Assembly (NCBI GenBank): GCA_011033025.1
Contig: WFMF01000254.1
Coordinates: 1-64,000, forward strand
Reading direction: 5' to 3'
Source: Beroe forskalii
Taxonomy: Eukaryota; Ctenophora; Nuda; Beroida; Beroidae
Length of the DNA stretch: 64,000 nt
Position 1 is the first letter of the stretch. The number at the start of each line of letters is the position of its first letter. The translations under genes and the position numbers were made by a program. The notes under the pieces were generated by a model. It saw only the letters and a program-made list of their open reading frames with translations, was not told the origin of the DNA and searched no databases. Shown here in pieces: positions 13,315-24,300 of the stretch.

Positions 13315-13396
13315 GTCACGTGACTTTGAAAGGACTTGTAGTGATTACACCAATTTGAAAATGTCACGTGACTATGAAAGGCTTTGTAATGATTAC
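13315..13396. repeat. 48-bp direct duplication carrying GTCACGTGAC
   Basis: Two near-identical units each begin with the palindrome GTCACGTGAC (13315-13324 and 13363-13372), followed by TNTGAAAGGNNTTGTANTGATTACACC-type sequence. Confidence 0.8.
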
Positions 13397-13539
13397 ACCG
13401 CCATTTCCCGGCGGCTGCTGATACGCTGTAGCCCTGTATAAGGTATAACCATCCCCTGTCACACTGTAATACTCAGTGTGTAATGTGTAGGGATTACAAC
13501 GAACATCTGGTTCACTGGTAGGGGACATTGTAATTATTA

Positions 13540-13785
13540 GGTACTTGAATTATGATGTCATCAGAGAGGTAGGGATATTGCAATTATTAAGTACTTGGAT
13601 TATGATGTCATCAAAGGTAAGGGGGAACACTGGAAGTATTAAGTACTTGAATTATGATGGCATCAAAGGGGAAGGGGGACATTGTAAGTACTTGAATTAT
13701 GATGTCATCAAGTGGGAGTGGAGCATAGTGATTATGATGTCATCAAGTGGGAGTGGAGCATAGTGATTATGATGTCATCAAAGTC
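13540..13785. repeat. Degenerate tandem array of ATTATGATGTCATCAA units
   Basis: Six occurrences of ATTATGATGKCATCA with variable spacers rich in AAGTACTTG, GGGGAA and GTGGGAGTGGAGCATAG. The last two copies form an exact shorter tandem. The core TGATGTCATCA is one base from a CRE. The 72-codon open frame through it is low-complexity. Confidence 0.8.
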
Positions 13786-14434
13786 TCAACTTTGAACTTT
13801 CCGAGGAAGATCGTCCACAATGAAGATAATTATAACATGGCGCAGGTTGTCAACAAATTTCATTTTTCGACAAAATTCTAGAGAACGTTCAACAATATGA
13901 TGAATCGCAAAAATCTCACTCGCCCTTATTTCTATGTCTTGCAGTATAGTTTCATGTTGCTCAATGATTAATGAACCAAATGACACTCATATTTCCAGAT
14001 GATAGTGGGGCATGGGAGGGGTGAAACGCCGAATCAAATTAGAAGAGATCGTTATTTCTGTGAAAATTCCACTTAAGAACGGTACCAAAATGAACCTTTA
14101 GTTGTTGACCCTGTACCTAGGTACCTATATTTCATCCTGTGACAAGGTTTATACAATAAAATGTGTATCATTGCTCTAAAGACCGGCTTTTTGCACCGTT
14201 TATAGTAAGACACTGAGACAGGTTCAAAAGCAGGGCTGACCGGTGAAGGCGTATGAAATGTAGACCACTCTAGCGCTATAGTTATGTAGTTATGTAGTTA
14301 CAATATAATAATATGGTCTCAACCTGGTAGTGCTGGAGCACTGGAGGGTTCAGCTATTTCATGATGAACTCATTCAACAGGTTGCAGTTTTATGTGGGAA
14401 CAGGAACACATACACTTTACATGGGTATTTCACA

Positions 14435-14695
14435 GGCAGACTAACTGTAGACTGTACAGACAGTTCATGGTTACCTGTACAGACGCACAAACTTGAGACT
14501 GCACAGAAAGTTCATGGTAACCCGTACTGTCACACAAACTGTAGACTGTACAGGTAGTTAATTGTAACCTGTACAGACACACAAACTGTAGACTGTACAG
14601 ATAGTTCATGGTAACATGTACAGACACACAAACTGTAGACTGTACAGATAATTCATGGTAACCTGTACAGACACACAAACTGTAGACTGTACGTG
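14435..14695. repeat. 47-bp tandem array, about 5.5 copies
   Basis: The unit runs ACTGTAGACTGTACAG, ATAGTTCATGGTAAC, CTGTACAGACACACAA. Each copy contains two CTGTACAG palindromes. Period is 47 bp with point differences. The 102-codon minus-strand frame here is a repeat artefact. Confidence 0.85.
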
Positions 14696-14988
14696 CACTG
14701 CATAATACAGACATGAGAAAGCATGTACAGACAGACAAACTGCTGCAGTTTTAGATAACCATGGTAAGATAACCCGTACAGACACACCGTGCTAAACACA
14801 GACTTACACACACAATGCACTTAAATACATCTGTAATATCACGTCTGTAACCATGCTGAATATCTCAAGCCAGCCTACAGCTAGCATATTATACAGCACT
14901 ACACATGTAATAAATGTTTCATTTAAGGCGTGAAAGTCGGTTTATATTATTTATATTGAGTTTTATTAAGTACAGTTTGCGCAAAAAG

Positions 14989-14997
14989 TATATATAA
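14989..14997 (+). promoter_or_regulatory. TATA-like sequence upstream of candidate exon
   Basis: TATATATAA lies about 120 bp upstream of the ATG at 15118. In AT-rich DNA this is weak evidence. Confidence 0.2.
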
Positions 14998-15117
14998 TTC
15001 AACTACTGAAAGGTGATATCATTTTCAAGGCGGACTATTGTGAATAGATTACGCCATACCGTCTGTTACCAGTGCTTTCTTTAAGCGCCGACTGTTTCTA
15101 ATGTACTAGAGGAGAAT

Positions 15118-15192
15118 ATGATAGAGCATAAAATCTACTGTTCTGCGTTGCTGCTGTGTTATACGTTTCTTTTCATTTCCAGTGCAGCGTCT
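15118..15192 (+). CDS. Candidate first exon encoding a signal peptide
   Basis: The ATG (context GAATATGA) opens a 25-codon frame beginning MIEHKIYCSALLLCYTFLF and ending SSAAS. It has a short polar start, a hydrophobic core and small residues at the end, as in a secretory signal peptide. The frame stops exactly at a perfect donor (GTAAGT from 15193), phase 0. No downstream exon could be linked, so the mature protein is unknown. The combination of signal peptide plus consensus donor is better than chance but not proof. Confidence 0.4.
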
Positions 15193-18100
15193 GTAAGTGA
15201 TTTTATTAAAGTTGTTATTTTCGTGGCAGAAAGGCACAGGGTTATCGTGGATCGATCCAATAGCAGTTTGTCAATTAAATCATTTAGTATTCACTTAAGG
15301 ACCATAATGAGTGGTGAGTGGTGACTGATTTTGCAGTAAGTTATCTCTCTTCCCTGACCCTTACCAAAACCCCAACCTTACCCAAAACAAAAGCAAAAGC
15401 CCAATGCCTTGACTGTAATAGTGTAATACTGAAGTTGTTTCATCTGAAGTTGAATCACCTGAAGTTGAGTCTGTAACAATCAAATTATAGTCGTCTGTCG
15501 CATGCATGAAGTAAGGACACGTGTTATTTGAAATAAAACTTCTAGTGAAATATCGGTACGGGTGACACAAATCGGTGTTTAGCACATGTATTTCCTTGGC
15601 AGGTTTTCAATTAACTTTCTGAGAAATGATGATTGCGGGTATATAATATATAGAAATTAGAAGTTAGAACTAAACGTTTAATTTGCCACTTATGTCTCGT
15701 GACATTACCAACGTGAATTTAACTTTTAAATAACACACGTCACTCGTGGTGTATCCATGTACCAATGTTCCACACAACACCACCCCATAATAAGGATCTG
15801 TTTTGGCACTGTGCCCATTTGAAATATACTACTGTCACTTCCAACAGAGGGTCATGAAAGTGTCGACGACGGCGACTCAGTGCTATTACTCAGTGCTATT
15901 AATTAGTGCTATTACTTAGTTATTACATCATGTCGTGTGCACGACATCCTGACATTCTAGCGTCATCACTTTATCACGACATCACTTTATCACGACCTAC
16001 TAGCGTCATCAGTTCATCACTCCAAGTCATGAAGTTGACGCGCTCAATAGCTGTGTTCGACCTTGCTGAATTGATAATGTCGGCGCGAATATATCACAAC
16101 TTATTAATGGTTCGAATGTTCACACGGCTACTTGCTGACTTCTCGCTTTTGATTTTTTATTAAGAGGAAGGAAGTTGGTAGATGGGTAGCTGCAGTGGTA
16201 TAATCTTTTATCAAATGTACTTTAGCGAAAGACCAAGAATTAACATATCTCTATTACATACGAATGAAATGAGTATGTAATAGGATATAAATATTGAGTA
16301 GCTTGCTACGAAATATTTATATCTAATTTATCACGCGACACTCGAAGAGTGGAGCCGTGATAAATTTAGATATGTTATGAATGGCTTTCGCTAAAGTAAT
16401 ATAATAGTCGAACGTGTTTCGCATATTTCTAACACGTAAGTTATATGTAGCTGTGGTTTGGGGATCTCTGTGAATAATATTCATCTTAGGGCTATAAATT
16501 ACATAAGGATATGAAGAAGACGCATGATAACTTGGCATGTGAATTAGCAAAGATCTATTTTATATAATGTTGATGTAGAGAAGATATAACATTGATGCGG
16601 TGTCGGATTTATCAAATAGAGCTCTTGTAATAGATGGGTTTTTCATTTAGCATTTTTATAAAATGTATGTGAGAGACGCTAGATATCAAGGGATGTAATT
16701 CGCAGAGGAGCTATGTTAAATGTGCGTGAGACTATTATATTAACTTGAGAAGCTAGGTATCACCATTAGCTTTGTGGCTATAACAAAAGTTGATTTTTCA
16801 AGACTCAGTCTGAATATTGAGAAGTTGAGAGTCGAGATTAGGTTTTCGAAAAGAATCTGAAATATCGGTACCGTTGAAATAAATTTTTCTATTTGATTTT
16901 CACAAATTTCTACTTGATACCACCTAAAAATTAGAAATCTTTTGAAACCCCTGTACTCCAAATCCCACATTTCATTGAATTCCAAAAGTCTGATATTGGA
17001 CCAAGAAAGAGGTGTATTTTTTATCTACAAAACACAGTACAGAAGGGCTGCAATCTGATTAATCCTTGTCAATAATTTAACTGTTGTAGCCTGAAGGATG
17101 ATGAATGGTCTTGTCAAAATGAGCTTTTCCTGACACCCATTACACACAATGATATCATATGTCCAATGTCAACCATGATATTTTATATTATTTTGAACAT
17201 AATATTATTCTACCACTATTATTATTGTTGTGTACAACTCTATATATCATTAAATGTACCATGAATTTAGGGTTTATCCGAAGGGAGGTGATTGAGTTGA
17301 AGATCTGTGTGAAATTAGATTCCGATATATAAGGTCGTCTTTGGTTGATGTAATTTCTAGGGATTCCTGTTCCACTCATAAATGTAATGCGAGGTGACGG
17401 TTAATTTCAATGTACCTCGATGATAATAATAATATGCTGGTGAGTAGTAGGAAATGGGAACGGGATGTAAAAAGTGAAAAAAAGAAAAAATAAGTCAAAG
17501 CCTGGTGTAGGGCCATTGCAGTAAAAAATCATTTGAAATATCTGGGTTTAATAAAATGCCATTTATTAATGAATGAATGTGCAGTGAAATGTAGCATTGC
17601 CTGATTTCAGAGCCTTTATTTATTGCAGTTAATGGATTCAGGACATTAAAAATTTCAAAATGTTATATGTTGACCCCCGTACCATATTGAAACCTCTCCA
17701 GAAGTGTGACGTTTTGCATAAATGCGACATTATGTTGTACATTTCTGACGAAGCTTTGGGGGCATTGTGAAACCATTAAATTGATATTTAATGAGTCAAT
17801 TTTCAACCCCTCACACAGCTCGGTATTTTCCGTCCCCGCAATCAGAATTCAGAATGATGTTTCTGTTAATGAATCAAGAACCAGCTGTTCGTATGGAACA
17901 GTAATCTGACATAAGATCTGATATTTTGATAGATTAACTACCTACCTAGTACCTCTGCCGTCGCCATAATATGAAAATTACAATTCAGAATTAGACAAGC
18001 CTGGGAAACTCTACGTCTTGACGGCGTGAATGGATATATCTCCGTGCATTTGACCATTATTTGACCATTGACATTAGTCAGGCAGTACCAACTTGTGTCA

Positions 18101-18302
18101 CACCGCACGGCATAAAGTAATATCGCACTATGCTGAAAGTCAATGTAATTAGTTAATGACAAACTGACAAAGGTATTATTTCCAAGTTAGCCTGATACTC
18201 TGATGTATCGGATATTTGACGATACGCGCCGGTCTGTCAAGCGAAGCAGCAACATTCCCCTTCGCGCATACTTGCTCTGTAATACTGTGTACCTTGGGAT
18301 GA
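15193..18302. other. Noncoding stretch
   Basis: No supported exon. Contains the TACTTTAG multi-hairpin element at 16218-16398 and AT-rich unique sequence. Confidence 0.5.
16218..16398. mobile_element. Multi-hairpin MITE with TACTTTAGCGAAAG ends
   Basis: Fourteen-base perfect terminal inverted repeats TACTTTAGCGAAAG (16218-16231) and CTTTCGCTAAAGTA (16385-16398), with imperfect pairing further in. Between them lie three more inverted repeats: TATTACATAC/GTATGTAATA, GATATAAATATT/AATATTTATATC and TTTATCACG/CGTGATAAA. Size and architecture match the element at 42002-42185, whose ends start with the same TACTTTAG. No coding capacity. Confidence 0.75.
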
Positions 18303-18590
18303 GCGTCTTAGTGCCTCCACAACACGTGGAATGCGCGTCTTAATGCCTCCACAACACGTGGAATGCGCGTCTTAGTGCCTCCACAACACGTGGAATGCGC
18401 GTCTTAGTGCCTCCACAACACGTGGAATGCGCGTCTTAGTGCCTCCACAACACGTGGAATGCGCGTCTTAGTGCCACCACAACACGTGGAATGCGCGTCT
18501 TAGTGCCACCACAACACGTGGAATGCGCGTCTTAGTGCCACCACAACACGTGGAATGCGCGTCTTAGTGCCTCCACAAGACGTGCACGAT
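18303..18590. repeat. 32-bp tandem array with CACGTG in nearly every unit, 9 copies
   Basis: The unit reads GCGTCTTAGTGCCTCC then ACAACACGTGGAATGC and recurs at exact 32-bp spacing (starts 18303, 18335, 18367 and so on to 18559). Eight copies carry a complete CACGTG; the ninth reads AGACGTGCA. Three units differ by CCACC for CCTCC. The array ends about 265 bp before the candidate exon at 18856. Confidence 0.95.
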
Positions 18591-18599
18591 TAAATGTTA

Positions 18600-18770
18600 A
18601 ACCTATTGCAACCTTCATGGCAACACATTGCAACTTCAATGAAAACCTAGGATGCACTTTGACGACATAGCACGTTCCTTGACAACAGATAAAATACAAA
18701 TTCCATGGCAACACAGCAACCTCTTCTACAGCAACAGTACGGTTTCTATAGCAACAGAGCAAGGTGTTAA
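18600..18770. repeat. Degenerate repeat rich in GCAAC / ATGGCAACA half-sites
   Basis: Roughly 27-bp diverged units each carry GCAAC, several as CATGGCAACA (near 18617 and 18705). GGCAAC and its variants are half-sites of the RFX X-box. Whether this is functional or just a decayed minisatellite is open. Confidence 0.5.
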
Positions 18771-18855
18771 ACCGTGTATCTTACATAATAATAATAATAA
18801 TATCTAGGGATATTAAATCTACTACTACTTCCTAGCATTGTTGCTTTATTGACAG

Positions 18856-19163
18856 TGGAATCAACACCTGAACAAGAACACTGTAAATGTAGTAGTATTA
18901 AAACGCACGATGTATATTATAATATTGTAAGGGAAGTGCCATTCGAGAGGGTTGGAAGCCGTAAAACTCCGTATATAGTTGGTGAGCCGAGTAGGGAAAT
19001 AGACAGACGTACGTCATCTTTTGACTCGTTATTACACTTGACAATGACATCACTAGAGGTAACAGTGACATCTCCGTGTAAAACCGAGAGTTTCTCTCCG
19101 CTTATCATTCCGTTTTGTTCCCCTCCGAACTTGCAGCAGAGAGTCCAGTGTGTTATCGTATAA
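18856..19163 (+). CDS. Candidate terminal exon, protein family not recognised
   Basis: A fair acceptor (TGCTTTATTGACAG) is followed by an open frame of about 102 codons to TAA at 19161-19163, entering in phase 1. It encodes a charged, Ser/Thr-rich segment starting ESTPEQEHCKCSS with HDVYYNIVREVPFERV and EIDRRTSSFDSLL in the middle. This looks like a soluble or cytoplasmic tail rather than low-complexity noise. An antisense frame (19108-18917) is shorter and less natural. No upstream exon with a phase-1 donor was established, except that the alternative frame from ATG 9317 ends in phase 1. Confidence 0.35.
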
Positions 19164-20175
19164 TATTGCTCTGCTGCGCGCCTACCTGCGCGGACTTGAC
19201 CGCCAACAACATATGTTTTGTAGTAGTGTCATAAGTAAAATACTATCCCTGAGCGCTGGATGCGTAGTGTTGACGGCCATTAGAAAATTTGCGTGTGAGT
19301 GTGCTCTGCTTTATATTACTCCCTGCTATTTCTATCCGCTGAGAGAGAAGCTGACACCAGCTAACTCTCAGAAAGGACGTTCTATTTTTTGCTGCTGCTT
19401 CGTCTTTTTTGGTCGAACTACGACCACGATTTCTGCCGTCTCTCACCGATTTGTCACCGATTTCTTCGTTCTGTCACCGATTCCCCCGCGGCTTTCTCTG
19501 TCACTGATTTTGGTTGCTCCGAATCTTTATATACCACAGCAGCCTTTTACTTTCTATAGTTGCCGAACGCAGCGTTATCATTAAATATTTGACATGAATA
19601 TAATATTCATGGTATCTAAGCTCTTATTTTAACAAAATACAACCATAAAAGGGCATGATTACATCCACCATCAATAGTGCCGGGTTTGTGACCTAATATA
19701 ATGCTTCATTGACGCAATGGGAGCTTTGAACGGATGTTTTATATGTGGGATAGCAGGTACCCGACGAAATGTCATATGTTGAAACAATGCCAGATCTCGA
19801 CTTTCATGTCAATAGAACACGTATATAAAATAATAATATATTAGTTGTATATTTTGTGATTTGAATATTTGGTGGGTTTCTTTTTCCTCCTCCTCAGTAA
19901 CTTCCTCCCTCGTACAGAGTTGGCAATTCCTAACATCGCTTGGAAACACATTATAACATCTTATTAGAATGCTGTTAGAATGTAGTAGCACAGTTAGAAC
20001 TTAGAATGTTCTAACGACAATGCTGGCACAGTAAGAATGTTCTAACATTCTAACGAGAATGCTGTAGAATGTTACGCAGATGTTAGTACGTTAGTACGTG
20101 CAGTTACAACTATAGAATGTGTATTCACCTTGGAATGTGTTATCATTGAGTTATTTTCACCTGTCATTTTGTATA

Positions 20176-20658
20176 CCTTACGAGACATATTTAAAAGGTA
20201 CGAAATTTGGGGATTTTACGAAACAATCCCCATATTTTCGTTCCCCCAAAATTTCGATCCCCAAAATTATTTCCCCCAAATTAGTTAATTGCGGGTTTGT
20301 GATTTGACTAACAGTGCATAAAATATGGAATTCCCAGACAAATTTCAATAAGTATATCAGTGCAGAAGAGTTAAGAATATCTTAAATGCAGTAATTCCTA
20401 ATAAAACCTCCTACAATCGACTCGATAAAAGGGATTTTGTACTGGAAATTCTATTACTTCGATCACCTCAGTAATATTGAAGTTCTGATTTATTCCCAAA
20501 AGTTACCTTATTTTTTTCGAATTTGAAAAAAGGCGAAAATCACCTGATTTAATTTGGGGTACGAAATTTGGGGATTTTTGAAAAAAATCCCCATATTTTC
20601 GAACCCCCAAAATTTCGATCCCCGGAATTATTGTCCCATGTTATTTTGTCTTGTAAGG
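20176..20658. mobile_element. MITE with TA target duplication
   Basis: Terminal inverted repeats CCTTACGAGACA (20176) and TGTCTTGTAAGG-like sequence (ending 20658), one mismatch in the first 11 bases, are flanked by TA on both sides (20174-20175 and 20659-20660), as in Tc1/mariner-type insertions. Inside, an approximately 85-bp block starting GGTACGAAATTTGGGGATTT occurs twice as a direct repeat (near 20197 and 20558), and each copy is itself a palindrome (GGGGATT...AATCCCC). No transposase is encoded. Confidence 0.75.
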
Positions 20659-21239
20659 TATTTAGTATTTTGATATTTAGTTGCTAAAATATGCAGTGAA
20701 GAGGCGGCCGTTTAAACATCTTTCCATTCCATGCATCTGTTTGTTGTTTAGTTTATTATTTGAATTCTATCCGGTTCACGGTTCTATATATAGTTTTCAT
20801 GGTTATTATACACATTGTTCTGCGAAAAATGCTCCTATTTGTTAAAATTTTTCTTTTGTAAAATCGTTCTAATTGTTTGAAAATCTCCGTTGTTCATTAA
20901 AAGATTGAATATAATCTGCGCAATTAAATATAGTATTGTTTGATCGGCGATTATGCAAACCCATCTATTCATGGAACAATCATCTTTTAATTATGTACTG
21001 GAATTATGCAAAGTACCTCCTTTTTGTAACAGATGATATATTGGCATTGTTTCGCAATTCACAGTAATAATTTTAGCATTCAAGATAATTGGTTGCTTAT
21101 TTGAATTATAATTAATCGATATCATCCGCAAAGCTAGTGGAGCACCGACATGGCAACCAAACATACCCAAGATTCCCTCGTAACAAAACAACTTACACTG
21201 CGCTAAGATAAGAGATAACCTGGGATTTTAGCGGAAGTA

Positions 21240-21303
21240 TAACGCGTGACAACTGTTGCGTGGTTACCAACGCGTGTCTAGTAACGCGTGACAACTAACA
21301 CGT
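21240..21303. repeat. Short duplication just upstream of the Shank-like start
   Basis: AACGCGTGACAACT occurs near 21241 and TAACGCGTGACAACT near 21281, each followed by TTGCGTGG or ACACGTGACC. It lies 5-70 bp before the ATG at 21308 and may be promoter or 5' UTR sequence. Confidence 0.4.
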
Positions 21304-21307
21304 GACC

Positions 21308-21373
21308 ATGTCGTTGCGTGGCATGAGGATGCTGCGGCGACTGTCGTCTTCCTACCAGGAACATGCGAACCAT
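21308..21373 (+). CDS. Shank: Shank-like gene, exon 1
   Basis: ATG at 21308, 22 codons, ending at a perfect donor GTAAGT (21374), phase 0. Rich in Arg and Ser; other in-frame ATGs follow at codons 6 and 8. Linked to exon 2 by phase only, so an upstream alternative first exon (for example 9345-9401) is possible. Confidence 0.6.
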
Positions 21374-24300
21374 GTAAGTTGCTAGAGAGTATATGTTGCT
21401 AAAAGTACCTTTAGCACAAGACGTTAAAGCTAGATTACTTATTCATCATTTTCATAGCGATGGTTATTTAGGATTATTTAACAAATAATCATAGGATTTA
21501 TCAAGGTTTATTATTACTACTCTACATATTTTCATGCACTCAATGTTTTGTTCTACAAGAAAATTTACTCAACATTTTTACAAAATTACTTTAATTATTG
21601 TTGACTGATGAGTGTGTAGCATGTATAAGGGTGTTTGTTTTCACTTTTAACAAGAAGGGAGTCAGGTCATCGGTCAGTAAAACTAATGTTTTATTGTTTA
21701 ATTAAACAGAATAAATTAATTGTATATTTAGTATCCCACTCGTCACTAAATAAAACCTGAAGTCTGAGTAGTCAATCAAACGCTCGTCAAAAATAGTACT
21801 TGTCTTTGGGTGTCTTTTTATTTGTCAATCCCAATAACTTATCCTATAGGCTGGTCGGAGATGAACAAGATGTCAACGTCGAATTATTGGTCTATCATCA
21901 CAGTCACACTTTGTTCTCCTCTAAATTGAGTACAATTGCCTGTAGCCTAAATTTACTGGTTCACCTATAGTGCCACTGACGATAAAAGTAGGAGTTAATT
22001 TGCATGGAGTTGGATGCATTCAGTTAACATTCATTAGACTGCATTTAGGATGCATTAGGGATTCATCAATGCCTAATGTACTGCATAATTACCATTCATC
22101 AGGTCATAGTAATAAAATTACATTTAAGTTTCCTTCAGATGTCTCCATTATCCAATATTAACATAATTCTCAACAACAAGTGATGACCATGCTGTATTTC
22201 ATGTCCCAATATGACTCCCGACTCCTGAAGCGCTCTTAATTTCACCATTTTTTGGATGTAATGTATTGAAGTGATTTCAGTCTTGAGAATTATTCTTTTT
22301 CTAAGAGGAAAGAAAGTGAGGAAGCTAGACATACATGCAGTAGCATACTGCAATGTAATGGCTAAATGTGCGAAACGCAAAATTCCCGCTACATAAAATT
22401 TGAAATTATCGCTTCGCATTTATTAGTGGAGAAATATGCATGATATGCTTCATAATATTTCTGTTAAATATATGCTTTCCGATTGAATTTGTTGTAAAAT
22501 CTGGTAAAATATGGCAGATGTAAAAACATATCCTTGATATGAGGGGGACGTGGCTCGATTCAACCAAAAATTTTAAACGTTCATTCGACATCATCTTGCC
22601 AAGTTCTTTAAGCTATTGACTGTGCTGTCAAACACCTTTGTCATACAAAAGTACAAACACGTTCCATATAATGTAAGAATGTAATTTTGTCATTGACCTC
22701 ATAATTCTGTAATGAATGTAATGATGATTGTCGGGCCTAAGAGACAATTGATATTGTACTATTGTACTATTGTAAAACAGAATTGTACTATTGCAGCAGC
22801 TACATCTTATTTTTTACAAAATATTCATGTGAATTTAGGTGCACGGGGACAGAATTTGATCTTTTGATGTACTCGGGAACATCTTTTGAGTGTTCCGATT
22901 CATGATGCATCATTACTGCGACATACCGGGTCATATCAAAATATGCCTCCTCCCCAATACACAAAATATATGCAACATATCCATCAAATTCATGATGTAT
23001 CGCCCCCCCTCCCCAAATGGCCCATACATCATAACTGCGTCTTTAATAAGGAGTTAAAATGTGCCTTTTCGTCAATGAACAAAATGTATAGCACAACATA
23101 TCGATATTTTGTCCGTGATTTGTGACTGAAGAGTACATTATCAATGAAATTAAAGCATCTGGTGAGGATTGGTGTAAATAATGCGAAGTCACGAACAACC
23201 TCTTTGATTCTGGAGAAAATGTAGGCTGCTCATATGAAGAATTGAAGAATGGACTGCTGGGAGTGACAAAGTTAAATTTAGTTTGAAAATGCCAGATTTA
23301 TGATTTCAAGTTGCCTGTAGTTTCAGTGTGTATCCTTGTGATGTAGATGTAGAATCATGGAACTATTACATTGCAATTACACCAACATGCATGCGCAGGG
23401 AGTTAGATCAGAGAAATGGCACATCAAACTTTAGAAAGCTAGAAGTGGACTGGCATAAACAAAATACAATCTGATGTTCCACTTTCTCAGCCCTCAGTCC
23501 ACATTGCAATTTTACACACTGATGTTTCAGTCCCTAACAAAATGTCTAACTGATTCTTACTGTACTATATGAACTATGATATAGTTTCATTTAGCAGCCT
23601 CTCAATGTCTCAAAGTGTTCTGGGTGAGATTTCTGCCGATTGAATTTCTTCGAATTGCCCAGTGGGCTGAATCTTTATTCCTGGAATAATCGACTTTTGC
23701 TTCCATCTTTCTCTGTTGCCGAGTTTAATTTTTGGCTCTCCCAGTTTCATTAATCCTCTTCGCCACCATTTCTTACTCTCCAGGCTTCGCCCCAAACCTC
23801 ATAATATGAGAACATCATGGTAGGTATGATTGGCTTTATTATAGGCCCTATAATATCTAAGGGTTCTGTGAACCATCTGACAATGGATATACTCTCTCCC
23901 TTCCTCCCACTCTCTCTCTCAATCAAACATCTTACGCCAGCACGCGTCCACGCCCTGGTTGCTGCATTTAAACGGGATTAACCATTATATTATGCAGTGA
24001 TGGGGTTGGTAGAGACTAGAGTTTATGTCGAATATCTTCAAAGGCTGTCAGCTGTGTGTAACGGGTTCGTGGGTGGTAAGGCGGGGTCCCGGAATAGCAT
24101 ACATCTGATGTGGTTCAAAGAACATATGTCAACTCCATGTGAGAGCATAGAAACATAGCTCTAAAGACTTTAGACTAGAGTTCCTAAACCTGAAGATAAA
24201 ACCTATCAAATACCACCGTGTTGTTTTTTTCACTAATTCGTTTGCCAATCCATTGTGCTCTCTCACAACAAAAACACAGTATATCTCAGCTCTACACGAC

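Larger units (their letters stand above)
9402..15117. other. Noncoding stretch with tandem repeats and palindromes
   Basis: No supported coding sequence. Short chance frames only. Contains an 18-bp triplication, an ATT microsatellite, two CRE-containing elements, an E-box duplication, a GATGTCATC array and a 47-bp array, each listed separately. Confidence 0.55.
19164..21307. other. Noncoding stretch upstream of the Shank-like gene
   Basis: A 144-codon frame at 19150-19584 overlaps the preceding exon in another frame and looks like chance. The MITE at 20176-20658 and a GCGTGACAACT duplication just before the Shank-like ATG are the only structures seen. Confidence 0.45.

Noticed and set aside
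14430..14738. 102-codon Cys/Val-rich minus-strand frame
   Set aside because: Translation of the 47-bp tandem array; repetition explains the open frame.
19150..19584. 144-codon hydrophobic frame
   Set aside because: Overlaps the better candidate exon in another frame, and has no consistent topology or homology.
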